NCBI GenBank assembly: GCA_025965295.1
Contig: JAOPXF010000319.1
Location: 1-13,479 of the forward strand
Origin: Nocardioides sp.
GTDB lineage: Bacteria > Actinomycetota > Actinomycetes > Propionibacteriales > Nocardioidaceae
Reading direction: 5' to 3'
DNA: 13,479 nt
Shown: piece after piece, positions 12,947 to 13,479 of the stretch
Position numbering within the stretch: position 1 is the stretch's first letter
Layout of the letters: each line of letters begins with the position of its first letter
Translations under genes and position numbers: made by a program
Notes under the pieces: model-generated
Databases searched by the model: none
Told to the model about the DNA's origin: nothing
What the model saw: the letters and a program-made list of their open reading frames with translations, nothing else

Positions 12947-13479
12947 GCCCAACAGGGGGCCGCGACCGCAGCGACCTCCGGTGGCTGTTCGTCGCCCTCG
13001 TGGCGGTCTGGGCCGCCTGGGCGTTCCCGCTGCTCGGGGACGGTCGGCACTACTTCCAGGGCGACACCGCGAACGCCTACTACGGCTGGTTCCACCATTT
13101 CGGGGACGCCCTCCTGCGGGGCCGGTGGCCGATGTTCGATGCCCAGGCCGGGTCGGCGGGCAACCCGCTCGCCGAGGGCCAGGAGGGCCTCTACAGCCCG
13201 CTCACCGCGCTCATCGCCCTCGGTGCCGCCGTGGCGCCTCAGGTGGTGGTCTACGCGACCCTGCTCAAGTTCGTGATCGTCACGATCTCGGTCACCGGCT
13301 GCTTCGTCCTGGCCCGCACGTACGGCGTCCGCCCCGGCCTCGCCGCGGCGGCGGCGGTCGCCGTACCGCTGTGCGGCTTCACCCTCACCAACGACGCACC
13401 GCGCTGGGTGGCTGGCCAGCTGGTCGCCGCCCTGCTGCCCTGGGCGTGGTGCACGACCCGCCGGATGCTGGCCGGCGGC
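12943..13479 (+). CDS. Multi-membrane protein, YfhO/GT-C-like glycosyltransferase, N-terminal part (continues beyond window)
   Basis: A GTG at 12943 overlaps the preceding stop by GTGA and opens a frame that runs to the last base (179 codons). After a short charged N-terminus there is a first helix (RWLFVALVAVWAAWAFPLL, about 14-32). A periplasmic loop follows with GDTANAYYGWFHHFGDALLRG, then WPMFDAQAGSAGNPLAEGQEGLYSPLTALIAL. Further helices (VVVYATLLKFVIVTISVTGCFVLA and LAAAAAVAVPLCGFTL) come next. An acidic residue in the first loop (the Asp in GDT) and the FD-x-xG-G-P-x-x-Q/GlxYP-like sequence are features of the YfhO/GT-C family, which transfers sugars from polyprenyl-phosphate donors outside the membrane. 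With the upstream GT2 enzyme this completes a two-step lipid-linked sugar scheme (inference). The C-terminal part and acceptor are unknown. Confidence 0.8.
   Translation, partial: MSPTGGRDRSDLRWLFVALVAVWAAWAFPLLGDGRHYFQGDTANAYYGWFHHFGDALLRGRWPMFDAQAGSAGNPLAEGQEGLYSPLTALIALGAAVAPQVVVYATLLKFVIVTISVTGCFVLARTYGVRPGLAAAAAVAVPLCGFTLTNDAPRWVAGQLVAALLPWAWCTTRRMLAGG

Overview
The window is about 70% or more G+C, with GTG starts, 1-4 nt overlaps between genes, and several promoters whose -10 box lies 5-7 nt before the start codon (leaderless mRNAs). Together with the gene families this points to an actinobacterium, most likely Nocardioides or a close relative in Nocardioidaceae; the genus is an inference. 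I see no rRNA, tRNA, CRISPR array, insertion sequence or phage gene.

Layout: (1) 1-1041 (+) is the 3' end of an RTX-type calcium-binding repeat protein. (2) 4827-1064 (-) is a three-gene operon: a biotin carboxylase/biotin-carrier subunit of acyl-CoA carboxylase (AccA3-like), then two bacterial PH-domain membrane proteins of the YdbS and YdbT type. (3) Divergent from it, 4982-6187 (+) encodes an acyl-CoA dehydrogenase. A near-palindromic GTTAAC/GCTAAC site overlaps its -35 box. (4) 6234-7463 (+) is a divergent GlgC-family sugar nucleotidyltransferase. (5) 7534-9026 (+) is an oxalate/formate-type MFS transporter overlapping a 33-residue single-helix membrane protein, followed by a strong hairpin. 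(6) 9113-9661 (+) is a GtrA-family flippase-like protein whose tail overlaps the convergent maf gene (10208-9606, -). (7) From about 10264 to the window end (+) runs an overlapping operon: SAM methyltransferase, GtrB/DPM1-like glycosyltransferase, NAD-dependent epimerase-like protein, and the start of a YfhO/GT-C-like multi-membrane glycosyltransferase.

Two themes emerge. The first is acyl-CoA metabolism (carboxylase alpha subunit, acyl-CoA dehydrogenase) linked to membrane PH-domain proteins. From memory, the Mycobacterium tuberculosis fadE25-purE-purK-GtrA-PH-birA-accD5-accE5-maf-accA3 region holds the same families, so this may be a rearranged version of that neighbourhood, lacking purEK, birA and accD/E here. 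The second is surface or lipid-linked glycan assembly: GtrA, polyprenyl-phosphate sugar transfer, a sugar-modifying dehydrogenase, a methyltransferase and a membrane glycosyltransferase that continues beyond the window. No fully new system is evident. The best leads are the MFS small-subunit pair, the repressor-like site in the acc/acd divergon, and the glycan operon.
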